Below, one piece after another: positions 25,351 through 37,373 of a DNA stretch of 64,000 nt. Under the pieces are notes generated by a model. That model saw only the letters and a list, made by a program, of their open reading frames with translations, did no database searches and was not told where the DNA came from. Each line of letters begins with the position of its first letter. Positions within the stretch are counted from its first letter, which is position 1. The DNA is from Lomentospora prolificans. Its lineage: Eukaryota; Ascomycota; Sordariomycetes; Microascales; Microascaceae. The translations under genes were made by a program, and so were the position numbers. The stretch spans positions 1,426,001 to 1,490,000 of the forward strand of contig JARFXM010000009.1 in assembly GCA_029532625.1 (NCBI GenBank). The letters run 5' to 3'.

Positions 25351-26932
25351 TTTGTCTGAATGTGGGGGGTTCTAAGAATTGCAATCGCAAGGGTTAGAGA
25401 GCAAGGTAGGAGACGTAGGCACAGCGCGCAGGAAAGGTAGACTGCGATTTGATCGGGGGGTGAAGTTCGTCTTACAGGTGATGGTGAATAGAACACGAGA
25501 GAACAATCAATTTAACCGCAAGTTGGGCGGAGACTGAGTCTTCGAGTCCTGGCGATGAAGGCGAAAATTGGTGAATGGTTTTTGTGAGGTGGAAGAATAT
25601 CGGCCTCCCAGTAATTTTTACGCTGGGAAACTCTTTGTGTGGTGTCAAAATGCCCCCACCCACAAGTCAGCACACTAGTTAGGGCGGCGGGTTGGGTCAA
25701 GCCACTGGAACAGTCGTCAGCCACACCACAAGCCCCTGTTTGTTTCTTTTGCTGATTCAGCAAGCAGGTTTGGCAAGTGGTCTGTGTGTTCCAATCCCAA
25801 ATGGCAAGCGTCCGGCCGCCTTCCCTCCAAGTTACCGTACCAAAGAATCTTCCCACGCCAATCCTTGACCAGAAGGGCTAGGTTGGTCTGCAAGCAATGC
25901 CGGCCACGCCCGTTCGTTTGGCGCCTCGCGTTGCAGCTGGCCAGCAGTGGGATCCCTCACTGAGACCGTTGAAGTTCTTGCACATCCACCCTACCCTTAG
26001 CCGATGGAAAAGGCCAACCGGATAGGATAGAGGGGCTTTGTCTCCGAATGACCTGGGCTAGAAGCAGCCAAAAAGCTGCATCACGTTAAATGAGTGACAT
26101 GGCCGGCGCACGCCATGCAGAGCTGCCACTGTTCTTACTTCGTCTGCTCGGCACTCCGCGCCCCCTGGTTATTCGAACGGGGCTCCAGCGTTAGGGCGAG
26201 CCTTCGGGTTTTTTAAGTCAAGCACGCAGCCCCGAGGCGAGCAGCAGCAAGATCACCGGTCTCAGAACCGCGCGAGAAACTGTGCAGGCAGGAAAAATGA
26301 AGTCCTATCCGAAAAGAGTAATCCAATGATTCGAGATGCGCCGTCGAGTTGCAGTGGCCAAAGTTGAGGTGGATCCAATCCTACGCCAACCGTTTTGGAT
26401 CTCGGGCTGAGCTGCCTCCCAGAGACCCGAGCCACTGACCACAAGTCTGGGATCGGGACCGAAGTCGTCCCACTGCATGCCTGAGCCGACACCCTAGGAA
26501 GGATCAATTGATGCCACTAACACGCTGACAACCCTCACCCCCGCTGCCCTCAATAGATCATCCGCCCGCTTCCCGCCCTTGCAGCCAACTAATTGTACAT
26601 CTTGTAGTGATACATACCCAAGGCTAGTGTCGAGTGTTGTTGTTAGTTGGGCTAGTACATCGTGTTCATTTTGGAAGAAGAAGAGCGTCCTCATTAAAGC
26701 CATGTCTTACAGCAAGAGTCTACAGATATACGGTTTGCCGTCCTCTCACTTATACCAGGCACGGCACATATAGCGCAGCTTGGCCTATTACCCCCATCAG
26801 TCCTCCCGTGATCCGTTCCGTGGTTTTGCGCCTTGGTTTCGTCTATTTTTAATCTCCTCTCTCCCTCATATCGTTGGCTCGGAGGCACTGCTGTAAGCAA
26901 GGACATCTTTGCGGTTGTGGCGCCCCCATCGA
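25351..26932. other. divergent intergenic region RPP2 / Zn2Cys6 regulator
   Basis: Contains the promoters of both flanking genes and no further supportable coding region. An exact ACCCTACCCT decamer, the Homol-E box sequence known from fission yeast ribosomal protein promoters, lies at 25988-25997, about 640 bp upstream of the RPP2 start codon. The distance is large, so function is uncertain. Confidence 0.5.
25372..25475 (-). other. probable 5' UTR intron of RPP2
   Basis: A GTAAGA donor (25475) and a CTTAG acceptor (25372) flank a 104-nt pyrimidine-containing segment that ends 21 nt before the RPP2 start codon. Leader introns are common in fungal ribosomal protein genes. Inferred from splice signals only. 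Confidence 0.5.
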
Positions 26933-29217
26933 ATGGATACACGAGCATTTGGCAACCATGGCATATCTTCAACGGACTCGATAGCCTCGGCACACAGGGA
27001 TTCTTGTTTAGTTTGCCAGAGGCGGAAAGTTAGATGCAATGGTAGGCGGCCATGTCTACGGCATATGAGGGGAAAGGCCGACTCCCGGGCCGAACGGAAT
27101 CGACGACCCCGACCAACTGGCAAAGGTCAAAACCTCGATGACGAGGGCCCTTTTACCTCTAGAATCAAACAATACGAGCATGTTCTCCATAACCCTGGCA
27201 TCAGGGTTGGAAATCAAGGCATTTTTCCCCAAGATACTCCATTCACCGAACCACCCCAAACATTCTCTCGACGATCAGAAGCTGGTCCAAGCCTCAACAG
27301 AGATGTGGGATCGTTACAACTTGTATCCAAGTGAGTACATCAGTTTTCGGCGCGGTCCTCTTTTCCCTTCCGATAATGCGACCGAATTTTATGTTTGGTA
27401 GACTGGATGATAACATTGTCGCCTTCATTATAAGGTCAGCATGGAATGAGATCACGAGCCAGGTAGGCATGCCACCTCGCTTTCCCCTTTCTTAGACATT
27501 CCTTGACCGCACCCGGGCTGACACTATAACTCCTCAGACATCTGATCATGGAGGCATTCCGGTACCATCTTCCCCGGGGTTCGCCGCCCACGAGGGCCCG
27601 GCGATGGCAGAGCTCCTCATCTGGGGTCGCCCAAACTATGTGTCTCTCCGCCCCTTGCACCCAAGCGTGCCGCAAATTATGCGACTATGGCACACGTTTC
27701 TAGGCAATTTCGACCCCCTGGTGAAACTATTTCACGCGCCAACGGTGCAGAATGTGATATCACAGGCAGCTATGAATCTAGACGCCATTTCCCAACCAAC
27801 TGAAGCGTTGATGTTCGCTATTTACCTCTCTGCAACCGTTACGATGAACGAGCAACAGTGCCTCCAGGGTTTAGAAACACCTAAAGAGGTCTTGTTGAGG
27901 CGATTTTCCAACGCAACACAGCAAGCGTTGGTCAACGCCAAATTTCTCAAGTCCGGCGACATCGTCGTCCTTCAAGCGCTCACCCTATACCTAGTAAGCA
28001 CCTCACCCATAGTTGTATGACAAAGCGTTGGGGCGACGGTATCGATCAGAAACTGACTTGGACGTGTATAGCTCTCTATCCGACCATACCTAGACAAGCA
28101 GGCCCTTTGGATATTAGCTGGGCTCGCCGTCAGGTTAGGGGAGACAATGGGAGTACATGTCGAAAGGGCTCTCACTTCGCTTCCCCTCTTCGAGGCTGAG
28201 CTCTGCCGGAGACTTTGGTCCCAAGTCCTCTTAATCAACGAACTCTCGGGAAAATACGTGCAAGAAGCCGACGCGGACACGAGATTCCCATCCAACTGCA
28301 ACGACAGCGATCTGTCGCCGTTCATGGTCCGAATCCCGGACGATCTAGATGGCGGAACGGACATGTTGTTTTGCACGCTTCACACTCACTTTCGGACGAC
28401 ATTGGCAATCCTGATGCGGAAGAATGATGGGGAGGGCTCGCTTCTAAGAGAGCTAGAGATTGTGCGAGAACTAGAGACTAAATTTCAGAGCCTCACTTCC
28501 CGATGCGACCCATCGATCCCTCTGCACCTCTTCGCCATTATTGTTGGAAAATACACAGTAGCGCGACTCAGGTTCTGCGTTCGCGCGAACGCGGCCTTCT
28601 CTAAGCACATTAACCTCACGTCGGTGCCTCCAGAGACCCGCACCACGCTGCTGGACAATGCTATTGCGGTTCTCCGATTTGATTCGGAAATCCGATCAAC
28701 TCAATCGATTCGGCCGTTTCTTTGGCATCCCGTTGTTCAGTTTCCGTTTGATGCCTTTGTCTATATTCTCAAATCACTCCACGCCGGAGTCGAAGAAACG
28801 CGACATAACGCAGCGTGGGTAGCCGTCAACGGCGCCTATGAGGACTACCCCGAGTTTTGTTCTAGTTTAGATAACATGTTATACTCAGCTGCTGGAGATC
28901 TGGCTATAGGCGCGTGGGAGAAGAGGGTGAGCAGGATGGAAGCAATGAGGTCGGCGGAAGGTGCAAGCTCCGAAATGTATCCTCCGGGGAGCACTGAGTA
29001 CTCTGCGGCAGGGCATGCAATTGCGATATTGAGGGAACGGAGAGAAACAGCGAACAGCGGAAGTATCAGCCCCATCACTACACACGCATTGGATATTGAG
29101 GTGGACCTGGACACCGATGCAGAAGTAGACGAGGATTATGGGTTTGAGCTCGCATGGCACGACTGGCAAAAGTTGCTCGAGGATGCCGGATATCTACGCA
29201 TTGGACACACATACTAA
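26933..29217 (+). CDS. Zn2Cys6-type fungal transcription factor with atypical zinc cluster
   Basis: Predicted nuclear transcription regulator of 686 residues from four exons (26933-27330, 27402-27462, 27538-27993, 28072-29217), which sum to a whole number of codons. The N-terminal cluster, from residue about 29, reads CLVCQRRKVRCNGRRPC and then LRH and MRGKADS. Cysteines 1-4 and the basic RRKVRC recognition signature are present, but the positions spaced as Cys5 and Cys6 are His and Ser. A Pro/Arg linker follows. The middle region (about residues 290-420) matches the fungal-specific transcription factor domain, including the LWILAGLAVRLGETMGVHVE and CRRLWSQVLLI segments. The C-terminus is acidic (DIEVDLDTDAEVDEDYGFE), a possible activation region. 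It ends 100 bp from the scytalone dehydratase stop codon, tail-to-tail. It lacks the C2H2 fingers of the melanin regulators Cmr1/Pig1, so its target is unknown. Confidence 0.88.
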
Positions 29218-29317
29218 TACCAAAACGAGATTATATAAGGTCCAAAGTACACTTTTGTGTGTTTTCCGATTGACGCCAGATAACGTGGCAAGGGTTGGAT
29301 CCTTCTCCCTCGCCACT

Positions 29318-29852
29318 TCACTGCTGTCCATTCTCCCCAAAGTTCTCCCTCCCACCAGCAAAGATCTTATCAAAGTCATACTCAGACCACCTAATATCAG
29401 GACACAGACCGGCAAACTTCCACACGCCATTGACCTTTCTGTACCAGTGCTTGTTGGCGGAGTGGGCGTGGCCCTTGGCGGTGACCTTGGCGCCCTGCTG
29501 TGCCGGGTCCCTGTCGTAGCGCTGATGGGGCACGCGGAGCTGGTGGTAGCCGACGACCTCGTCGGCGGAGATGCGCTCCCAGCGGGAGGCGCCGACGAAG
29601 TGCTGGGTTTTGAGGGTGGGATCGCCGAGGACGGAAGGGTTGGAGATCATGGCGAGGAATTCTTGGGCGGGCATGGCTTCCCACATTTTGTCGAGGAAGG
29701 AGCGGTAGTCGATCTACACAGGATGGGGGGTTTTCTTCTTTTTAGTTACCCTGGGAGAAGGGGAATATGGTGAAATAAGGTGTGGGGAAGCAAGAGAGAA
29801 GGGGAGAGGGAGAAGGGGAGAGGGAGAAGGGGAGAGGGAGAAGGGGAGAGAG

Positions 29853-29943
<91 letters not shown>

Positions 29944-30212
29944 CTTACCCGGAGGGTTGGAGCGATGCATTTGCTGAGGCGAGTCCAGTCCTTGGAGTCG
30001 TAGCTGTCGGCCCACTCGTAGAGAGCGGCGTTGAGACCGAGGTAGTCTGTCAATGTTTGTGGGATTCCACCCCGGGTGTTAGAAGGGTCTCTCCATTCTT
30101 GCGCGTGTGTAAAGAAATTTGGATGCATCGTACCGTCCATGGTGATGGCTGGGATGGCGATCGTCGGGTCTGCTTGACCCGCGAGCGTGGTGTTGGTGTA
30201 CACGGTAGCCAT
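29318..30212 (-). CDS. SCD1: scytalone dehydratase (DHN-melanin biosynthesis)
   Basis: Dehydrates scytalone to 1,3,8-trihydroxynaphthalene and vermelone to 1,8-dihydroxynaphthalene in fungal melanin synthesis; it belongs to the NTF2-like/SnoaL fold. Exons 30134-30212, 29949-30046 and 29318-29713 give 190 residues. The family signature is well preserved: [21 protein letters not shown] (with the catalytic Tyr and Asp), IDYRSFL (second Tyr), TQHF and [11 protein letters not shown] (two active-site His), AHSAN (Ser and Asn), and GVWKFAG. An N-terminal extension of about 26 residues has no counterpart in the rice-blast enzyme. The first intron is 87 nt. The second is 235 nt and contains an 80-bp CT microsatellite starting eight bases after the donor. 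No other melanin gene is in the window. Confidence 0.95.
29861..29940. repeat. (AG)40 microsatellite inside SCD1 intron 2
   Basis: Perfect AG dinucleotide array of 80 bp, read as CT on the transcribed strand. It starts eight bases inside the 5' splice site of SCD1 intron 2. Left of it, an impure GGGAGA/AGAAGGGG tract (about 29790-29850) extends the purine-rich region. It is the longest simple repeat in the window and probably polymorphic between isolates. Confidence 0.97.
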
Positions 30213-31635
30213 GTTTTCCGAGTCCAAAAGTCGCGGTAATTTGGGAAAAGAAAGGAAAAAAAAAATTGGTGTAGACAAGCAAGGAAAACTCTTCACAAGT
30301 GTAAAGGAGTCTTGCAAGGCCAAAGGTCAACGTGGAAACCCCGAGGATTCAACGCCTCTTATATCGAACAACCCCGACCCTCTCAACACCCGACGGGACC
30401 CTTTATCCCCAAAGTCTTTCTTCCCGTCCAGACAAATCGTCCCATACAAAACCCAGTCAGGACCCTCGCCTCATGTGTGTAACTGCACTCTTCCCACTAC
30501 ACCTCCCCACGCCCCGTTTCCCGCTCCGGACTTGGCGGTGGGGGTGTTCCGGAGCGGGCTCACCTTCCCGCCCACCCGTCCGTCGGTGGAAAGAAAATAA
30601 AAGCCCGGTGGCTGCGCCTCTCCTGCCTATTTCACAGCCCGAATCTCATCAGAGTGCCGTTCTCGCCTTGTTTTATAAAATAAGCTAATTTGCACCGCTC
30701 TACTCGGCCGGCTTCCCTTTCGTCGTCCACGTCTTGAAAGAGCATCGCTGTCTTGGTCTCGGAGGGCGTTGTGCTTTCCCGAGCTGGGTTGATCCGCGGC
30801 TACGCCTCTTCAGGCTTCGTTGTCTCTAACCAGCGCCGCACGACACGAAAGACGATAGATAGCCCTTCTTTCTGTAGACTCCGTCCAAGGCATACAAGTC
30901 TACACGGGGGAATCTGCCGCATATCCGTAGTAATCTTACAGCGCTAAAGTCTATAATTACGAGACGGAAGGCTTATAGTGTAGACAAGTCAAGACGCAGT
31001 TGGACACATGCACAAGACAACGCTCGCGCTACGCACTTGGCAAGGACAAATATATTCTCAGGGGCAAACACAAGTCACCGACGGTGGTAACGGCAGAGCA
31101 TTCAACAAGCGAGAAAGATGTTGTTTTCCAAAGCTGACGATGACGTATCGAGGTATCCATGATCGAAATCGACCTTCCAGGCGGCCGTCGAGTGTGGTAT
31201 AAAGAAGAGAGAAGATGAGAAAAGAAATATCCGTGGAAACCAGGAAATAAAAAGACAAATGAAAAATGGAAAAAGAAAAAAAGAAAGAAAAGGGGGTGAA
31301 AATATATCAAGAAGGGAATGAAGATGCGCGCTTGCCCGACCGCGAAATCGGGTGAAACAAGCTGAGAAAGATAGGGGTAGCCAAGGTAGCACACAGAAAC
31401 CGGAACTCCATCGCTCGGGCCAAAAACACAAGCTCACTACTTTTCCGACAAGATGAGTAGAGTGGGAAGAATGCAGTTAAGACAAACTGCGACTGCGTGG
31501 TCAACCCGCCCATTTGATCGTCGTACAAATTGCCCGTTCCACGTCGCCCAAAAAAAAAGAAAAAGAAAAGAAAAAAAAGACACAAAGAAGAAAAATCTCG
31601 CAGAGACATCGGTCACCGTCTTTGGCCCACGTCGC
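30213..31635. other. intergenic region SCD1 / 884-residue protein gene
   Basis: Promoter of SCD1 and 3' untranslated sequence of the next gene. Polypurine and poly-A patches lie at 31255-31290 and 31551-31595. No additional gene seen. Confidence 0.55.
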
Positions 31636-34600
31636 CTAGGCACCCGTCACTCTACGGACCCAGAGGGTGGTGGGCTCGTACTCAGCATCTCGATCCTGTC
31701 GCTTGTACGCCCTGTGTAGTTTGAGACCTAATTCGTACTCCTCACGCTGGACCTCAGCGAGCTCGAGCTTGAGACTTTCGATCTTGATCTTCTCAACCTC
31801 CCGCTTCTTAAGTACCGCATCACTGGCCATAAGGTTGTCCGTCGGCATCAACTCTGTCATTTTCTTGATGCTCTTGTTGATGTTGATTCGCCGGTTCGCA
31901 AGAGACTCGAGGCGGGCGTTGAGGTAGCCTACTCTGTCGTTGGTGGGGTTAACCTCGGGAGGAGCCGGCGGAAGCGCCTTGCTGGTCGATGCCACCGAAG
32001 GCGGCCGACCGTCCGTGTTGAACACCGAAGCGCCAGAGTCACCCCAAGCGTTGGATCGCATATAGCCGGGAATGGCGTCACGCGGTCCTAAAGGCTTGCC
32101 GGTCGGCCGGGATCGGTCCGGCAAGGGACCGCCGTATGCTCCCGACATGTAAGGCTGGTTCATGGTGATGACGACGTTCTCTGTTCGGCTAGGGGGCGAG
32201 TTTGATTGGAGCTGAGAGAAGCCTTGCGGAGGGGTTGGCATGGGGGGACGTTCGGTATCGATCGAGGGCTTCGGCGATCCGGTGTGTGCGGATGTCGCAT
32301 ACGTGGTGACGCTAAATCGAGAGGGAGGTTGCACCCAGTTGTCCTCGGCGGCGTTCGGTGTGGGTTGGTTTTGGTGGCTCGCGGCGCGGCCAGCAGCAGG
32401 GGTATGGGTCGTGACTGTGATGTTGCTCACGTTGGTTGCAACGTTGGAGTAATTCCCTATCGGCGCGGGCTCAAGTTGGGAGTAGACCGACGATGCTGTC
32501 GAAAGGTGGGGATTATGCTGGGCTGGAGAACGTTGTGTTGTTGTCTCTGCATTGCTGGCTCTTGGCGGCGACGACGTCGGGGGAGCTGCTGTCGACGTTG
32601 CCGGCTTTCTTCGAATCGCTTTGGCAGCGTCAATATTTAAGGAAGAAGCGATAGGGGCAGGAGCGGTAGCAGCTGGACCCGGGTTCGAGGCATTATTATT
32701 TGACAAGGATGCGCTGGCCGGCTGGTTTAGGCTGAGAGGCCCCGTCGCATAAGATGCTGGAATTGCAGAACCCGAATTGGGTGAACTCGAATAATCATTT
32801 CCAGGGGCTTGCGTCGACTGTGATGCGCTGGGGTCTGGGTTGGCCAAGGGTGAGGGAACGGGTTTGCTAGGGGTGGTGGTGGTGGGGTCATCTGCGCGAC
32901 TCAGCGATGTTTCAGACCCTGATGGGCTAACAGGTGAAAGCGACAGTGGGCCTCCGGGGCCACCACGCGCACCTCGGCTCATATTTGGCGTGCGCTTGCT
33001 ACTCTTGCGAGGAATGTGCAGCGGCGGGTCTTGAGGAGTGTCATGCACTGGGTCCACAAGCGCGATTCTGCCGCTTCCACCCTTCCACTCGGGTCTCTGA
33101 GCAAGACTCGAGCCCCGAGGCGGCCGTGCCGTCGCCGAGTGCTGCGTCAGCGCCGTGGGTGATTGTTCTGCCGGCTGCGGTTCGGGCTCGGGGCTGAGAG
33201 TCGCGGTCCTCGTCCCCGTAGGGCTGGTCACGGCATTGGAAGGAGCAGCCGAGTCTCCGCCTCGCATTCTCCTAACCTTGTCGCCGAAACTGGTCTGCGC
33301 GCTTCGCAACCTAGAAAGAGCGCTTGTGGCAGGGCTGCTGCTAGTTCCAAACTCCTGCGCGTATTCAGCAGGCTTGACTTGGGCCGAGTAGCCCTTGGGA
33401 CCCAGCGTCGGCTCCCCAGTCATAGCATCCCACTTCATCTCGCGACCCTGGGCCATCTTGAACACCTGCCGCCCTGTCGCTGGCTGACCCGGTTGAGCCG
33501 AGGCACCCTGTTTGCTGGGTCCTGGGTATGCTGCGGCTGCGTCCGAAGAGACGGGGCCCGGTTGTGCGCGGTCTCGCAAACGCTCTCTCGATTTCGTTTC
33601 CCTAAGGGAAGCGGCGGCGGCCTCCTGCGTTTGTCGACGCTGGCGCCGCATCATGGGGATGTTGCTCTTCTGCTGCGAAGTTGAGGGCTGGCGCGAAGGT
33701 CTTCGGTCAAAACCCGACTTGTCAGGAAGTTCGTCGATTGGCGAGACATCTCGTCTAGAGAACCTCGTGTTAGTAGAATTTCAAGAAGTCTAGTCAAGTA
33801 ATGCTAGAGTAAGACCCCTCTACGGCTGCACTAATCTGCCCAGACAAGCCTAACACGCCGTATTCAACTGGTTCCCCCCGAGACAGGCGCCATACAATTC
33901 TACTGCTCCTCAGATACGCGACATGTCAAGCCAGGGAGAGCCCGCCGTGCAACACCATTATCGCCCTCCAAACTAGCCCAGGGACTGTGGCTTCAACCGC
34001 CCCCACCAACGCCGGCACAAGAGGAACGATTCTTAACCATTCTGCACTTACCCTTGCTGAGCGGTGCCCATCTCAGGCGAGCTCGGCGGTGAGATGTTCT
34101 CACCACCGGCTCCGTAATGGTTGTAGGTCGCCAGGTTTGCGAAGTCGGCCGAGACGAGCGGATTGGAGTAGACGGACGATGTCGGGCGCCAGGTCGAGTT
34201 ACGGTTCACGGTTCGGCCTCGGTGCTGTGTCGGGCTCTCGCGAGGAGGGGAAGGAAGAGTCAGAAGGTCTGCTTCGTTGGGGCTCCTAGATGGAGGGGTG
34301 CACGATTAAGGCGCGCCGATTAGCAAGGAAGTTCAAAGGGCCGCGCCGAAGAACGAGAGAAAAAAAAAAGGATGACACAAGCAATGTGAAGCACAAAGTC
34401 GGAAAATAGAAAAGGAGAAATAGAATTCAAGGATCCGTTGCTCCAAACGAAGGAATCGGCATTTAGAAATGAACACGTCAAACAAGAAACGGAGAATGGG
34501 AGTTGGGGCTAGCGGGGATCGAGAGAAGGGAGAGCCAGCAGTAATAGGCAAGGGGGAAGGATGGCGGAGCAGCTAACTGTTGGCAATCATAGACGAAACG

Positions 34601-35662
34601 AAGGCAATATTACTCTTCCTCGTCTGCCAGGCGATGGGGGGAATGGGGAATGAGCCCCAGGCTGCAAGGTACGATGAGTTGTACCTCTTCAGACCAGCAC
34701 ATTCCCCATGCACTCAATTAAGGAGGAGGGGACGCTGGCTGATATGGGGCTAGACCCACTATTAGTGACCCTGCAAGCTGGCTACTGCCAGCGACTACCC
34801 TCGTCATTTCGCTGAGGCCACCACCCTTGACCCTCGCCAGGCAATACCTCTTTTCACCCTAAGCAAGATTTGTGTAGGGAAAAGGACGTGCGCAAGCATG
34901 GCAGAAGGTGGTATTATCTTTTGGCTCTCCGCATTCTCAGACGCACATGCCGCCTCGGGAGGCATAACATATGAAAGAGAGTGGTGAGCCAAACGAAGAC
35001 AAGATCTGGTATTGGTCCCCAAAGACAACCTATCCCGCACCAGACGGAGCCGTCCTCCCGGATCCAACGCCGACGCTGAACCGAAGCGGAGAGGAGTTTC
35101 ACGTTCCCCACGTACTATGTGGGAAGAGTGGTTCGCGGGGCGGGATGGAAGGGAACGACCAAAAAGAAAGTAGGAAAAACCAGCAGCTGCCAAACAAATA
35201 GTACTTGCCGTTTCTTGGGCAGCTGAGACGACGGGTGGGATGCATCCCTCGTGCTGAAGCATCTGGTGAAAGGCTCGGGGGCCGGGAGGGTGGGGGGGGG
35301 GGGGGGATATGATGAAAAGAACGATCCTGGCAGAGGGCTAGACCGGCTACGAGCACTTACAGTTCTTCTGGAGTGGGCGGAAGAGCGAAAAGTGGTACAG
35401 GCGGCTGCGCGTCGGCTTTGTAGAATCTGTTGAAGATGCCCAGTCCTTTGGGGGTCCGAGGCTGTCGATACGACTGCTGTAAGTCGTTCGCGTAGTTGGA
35501 GTCGCGGTATGCCGCGTTCGCCAAAACCGTATCGCAGTGAATACCCGGCTTTTGGTCAATATGGCGACCGTCGTATGTAGGCTGGTGGTAGTAACTCTGG
35601 TAAACACCGCCGGATCGCGAGCTCCGACGAAGAGGGGCCTGCTGGGCTCGATGCCTGACCAT
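31636..35662 (-). CDS. conserved fungal protein, disordered with C-terminal coiled coil, function unknown
   Basis: Predicted 884 residues from three exons: 35361-35662, 34052-34285 and 31636-33754. The joins are phase-consistent (PTPEEL to SPNEAD, and TAQQG to RDVSPIDELPD). I do not recognise a known domain. Residues 1 to about 780 are rich in Ser, Pro, Thr, Ala and Gln with many PxxP-like stretches, and so are probably disordered. The last 100 residues form a strongly charged helix with heptad character (RLESLANRRININKSIKKM, then REVEKIKIESLKLELAEVQ), ending in a conserved-looking EPTTLWVRRVTG tail. That layout suggests a scaffold or cytoskeleton/polarity-associated protein, but this is inference only. 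The ATG at 35662 (MVRHRAQQAP) lies in a good context. Intron 1 is 1,075 nt, exceptional for this window, and contains a G15 run; intron 2 is 297 nt. An unrecognised extra exon in intron 1 is possible. Confidence 0.75.
35292..35306. repeat. G15 homopolymer
   Basis: Run of fifteen G within the very long first intron of the 884-residue protein gene (read as C on the transcript). The length is prone to sequencing error. Confidence 0.85.
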
Positions 35663-37346
35663 GGCGATGGTATGCCCTCGCTGATCTTGGAAGAAGGGAC
35701 CGGATGTGATGAAAGAGCCAGCCTCCAGCTTCAATTCTGGCCAGGCCAGGCTACTGGTATACTGTAGGTGCTGTTGCTAGCAGTGCCGTTGTGTGGATGT
35801 GTCGTGGCGCGAGCACCGCTGGCAATCTAGTGCTGACAGTGCAACCCTAGGACGCGCTAGAACGATTTTAGATTATTCCACCAAAACAACACTACTCTAC
35901 TCCGTAGTACAAGGAAATTGCTCCCAGTACCGATGGTAGGATAACTTTTAGTGGATGGTGCCACTTTAGAGGGGGAACAGCCGTGATTTGCCTTGGTGGT
36001 GAATGTCGGTTTCAGGTTAAGAAGAGCGCCGATCAAGCAGCTTCGATTGGATGACGATGGGGGTCTCAAGGTCCCTTTTCCGAAATTGGGGCAAGAAGAG
36101 AATCGCCCTCAAACAATATAGGCTTCTTACCGGAACTTGGAAAGGGTACCTCTAATACTCTTTGGGCAATAACAAAATCGAGGGAAAGGTGACCTAGATA
36201 TATGCCCGAAAGACTCATATGAGGAAGCTGTTGGGGAGGCTGAGAGAAATGGCCGGCAAGGGTTCGCTTGGGACCTGTATGTGTGGGTATGTATGTTTGT
36301 TTGTTGATGCGGTCGCACATGCGGGCGCCATGCGCATTTGGGGTGCGACACAAATATATATATATAAATATGTCGTCTATCAAGACCCAGTCGTCAGGCT
36401 TTACATGTATCTACCAGATCTGTTGGCCACGCGTGGTTGGCGAAGGCAGGGAGATCTCAAGAGTTGCCTTTATCCGTATGCTGTGCTGTCGCCAGCAAGG
36501 CGTACAGATATTGCAACGCTTACAGCGGGCTTGGCGGGCCTGGGGATCCGAGGCTGGGACTATCATAGGTAAACCCTTGAGGAGGTAGACATTCATCGTG
36601 ATGTATTTGATGAACCCCGCAAAGAAATGCAAGCCACTTTCTTTTTTCTTTCTGCTTTTCCCTGCAGAGGGCGACCTTTGAAATGGATCTTTTGCGTCGT
36701 CGGCAGTTGTCGCACTCCGACGCATCGTCGTTCCCCTAGATGCTGGTCGATGGCAGCTGTTCCTCATTTCTTCTCATCCGTGTCTCTGCTCAGCTCATGT
36801 TGGATAAGGGGCTGATGCTGTCGAGAGTTTCGTTGTCAAAGCGTGACCCTTTTCCGCATCTGCATATCAAAAAGACCTCCCTCCTACCGGGTTGACAACA
36901 TCCTTCACTATTGTCTCTTAAACAGAGGAGACCAAATTGATTGTTGTTGAGTGGGTTGGGAGAGCCCGACGCGGGTGGCCAACGAGACGAGGACCGCGCG
37001 ATGATGTGGTGTCGAGTCAGCGATGTGGTCGTGAATTAAGTGGCTCTCGAAGCCCCAAAATCCATTGATCCATTGGCGAAATTGACAGACAATGTAGGAG
37101 GGGGGCTAGCACGACCGGCCTATTCTGGCCTGGCTGGGCTGGCATGCGGCACCAGGGGTTCACATCACCCAGCCCGTCTTCCCACCAATCCCCCCAGCCC
37201 GACTATTATTTTCTCAGCCCAGCTTCGCCGAACGATGGATGAATCAAATATCACATATCAACTGATTAATGGACTCACTTCAGTGGCTAGTTTCATCTCC
37301 AACCACTTGGCCAGGCCAGTTACCATGTCTTTCTCAACTGAGGGCC

Positions 37347-37373
37347 TTTTTTTTTTTTTTTTTTTTTTTTTTT
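37347..37373. repeat. T27 homopolymer
   Basis: Twenty-seven consecutive T in intergenic sequence. It is followed by CAG, so the tract resembles a polypyrimidine-acceptor pair, but no exon could be recognised after it. Confidence 0.85.

Noticed and set aside
29861..29940. Regular array considered as a CRISPR-like or satellite element
   Set aside because: Dinucleotide period with no spacers; a simple microsatellite.
29742..30323. 193-codon minus-strand frame ending in a long Ser-Leu repeat
   Set aside because: It is SCD1 exons 1 and 2 read through both introns; the Ser-Leu repeat is the CT microsatellite.
34804..35262. 152-codon minus-strand open frame inside the long intron
   Set aside because: No frame-compatible splice sites linking it to the flanking exons were found, and the exons on either side join directly in phase.
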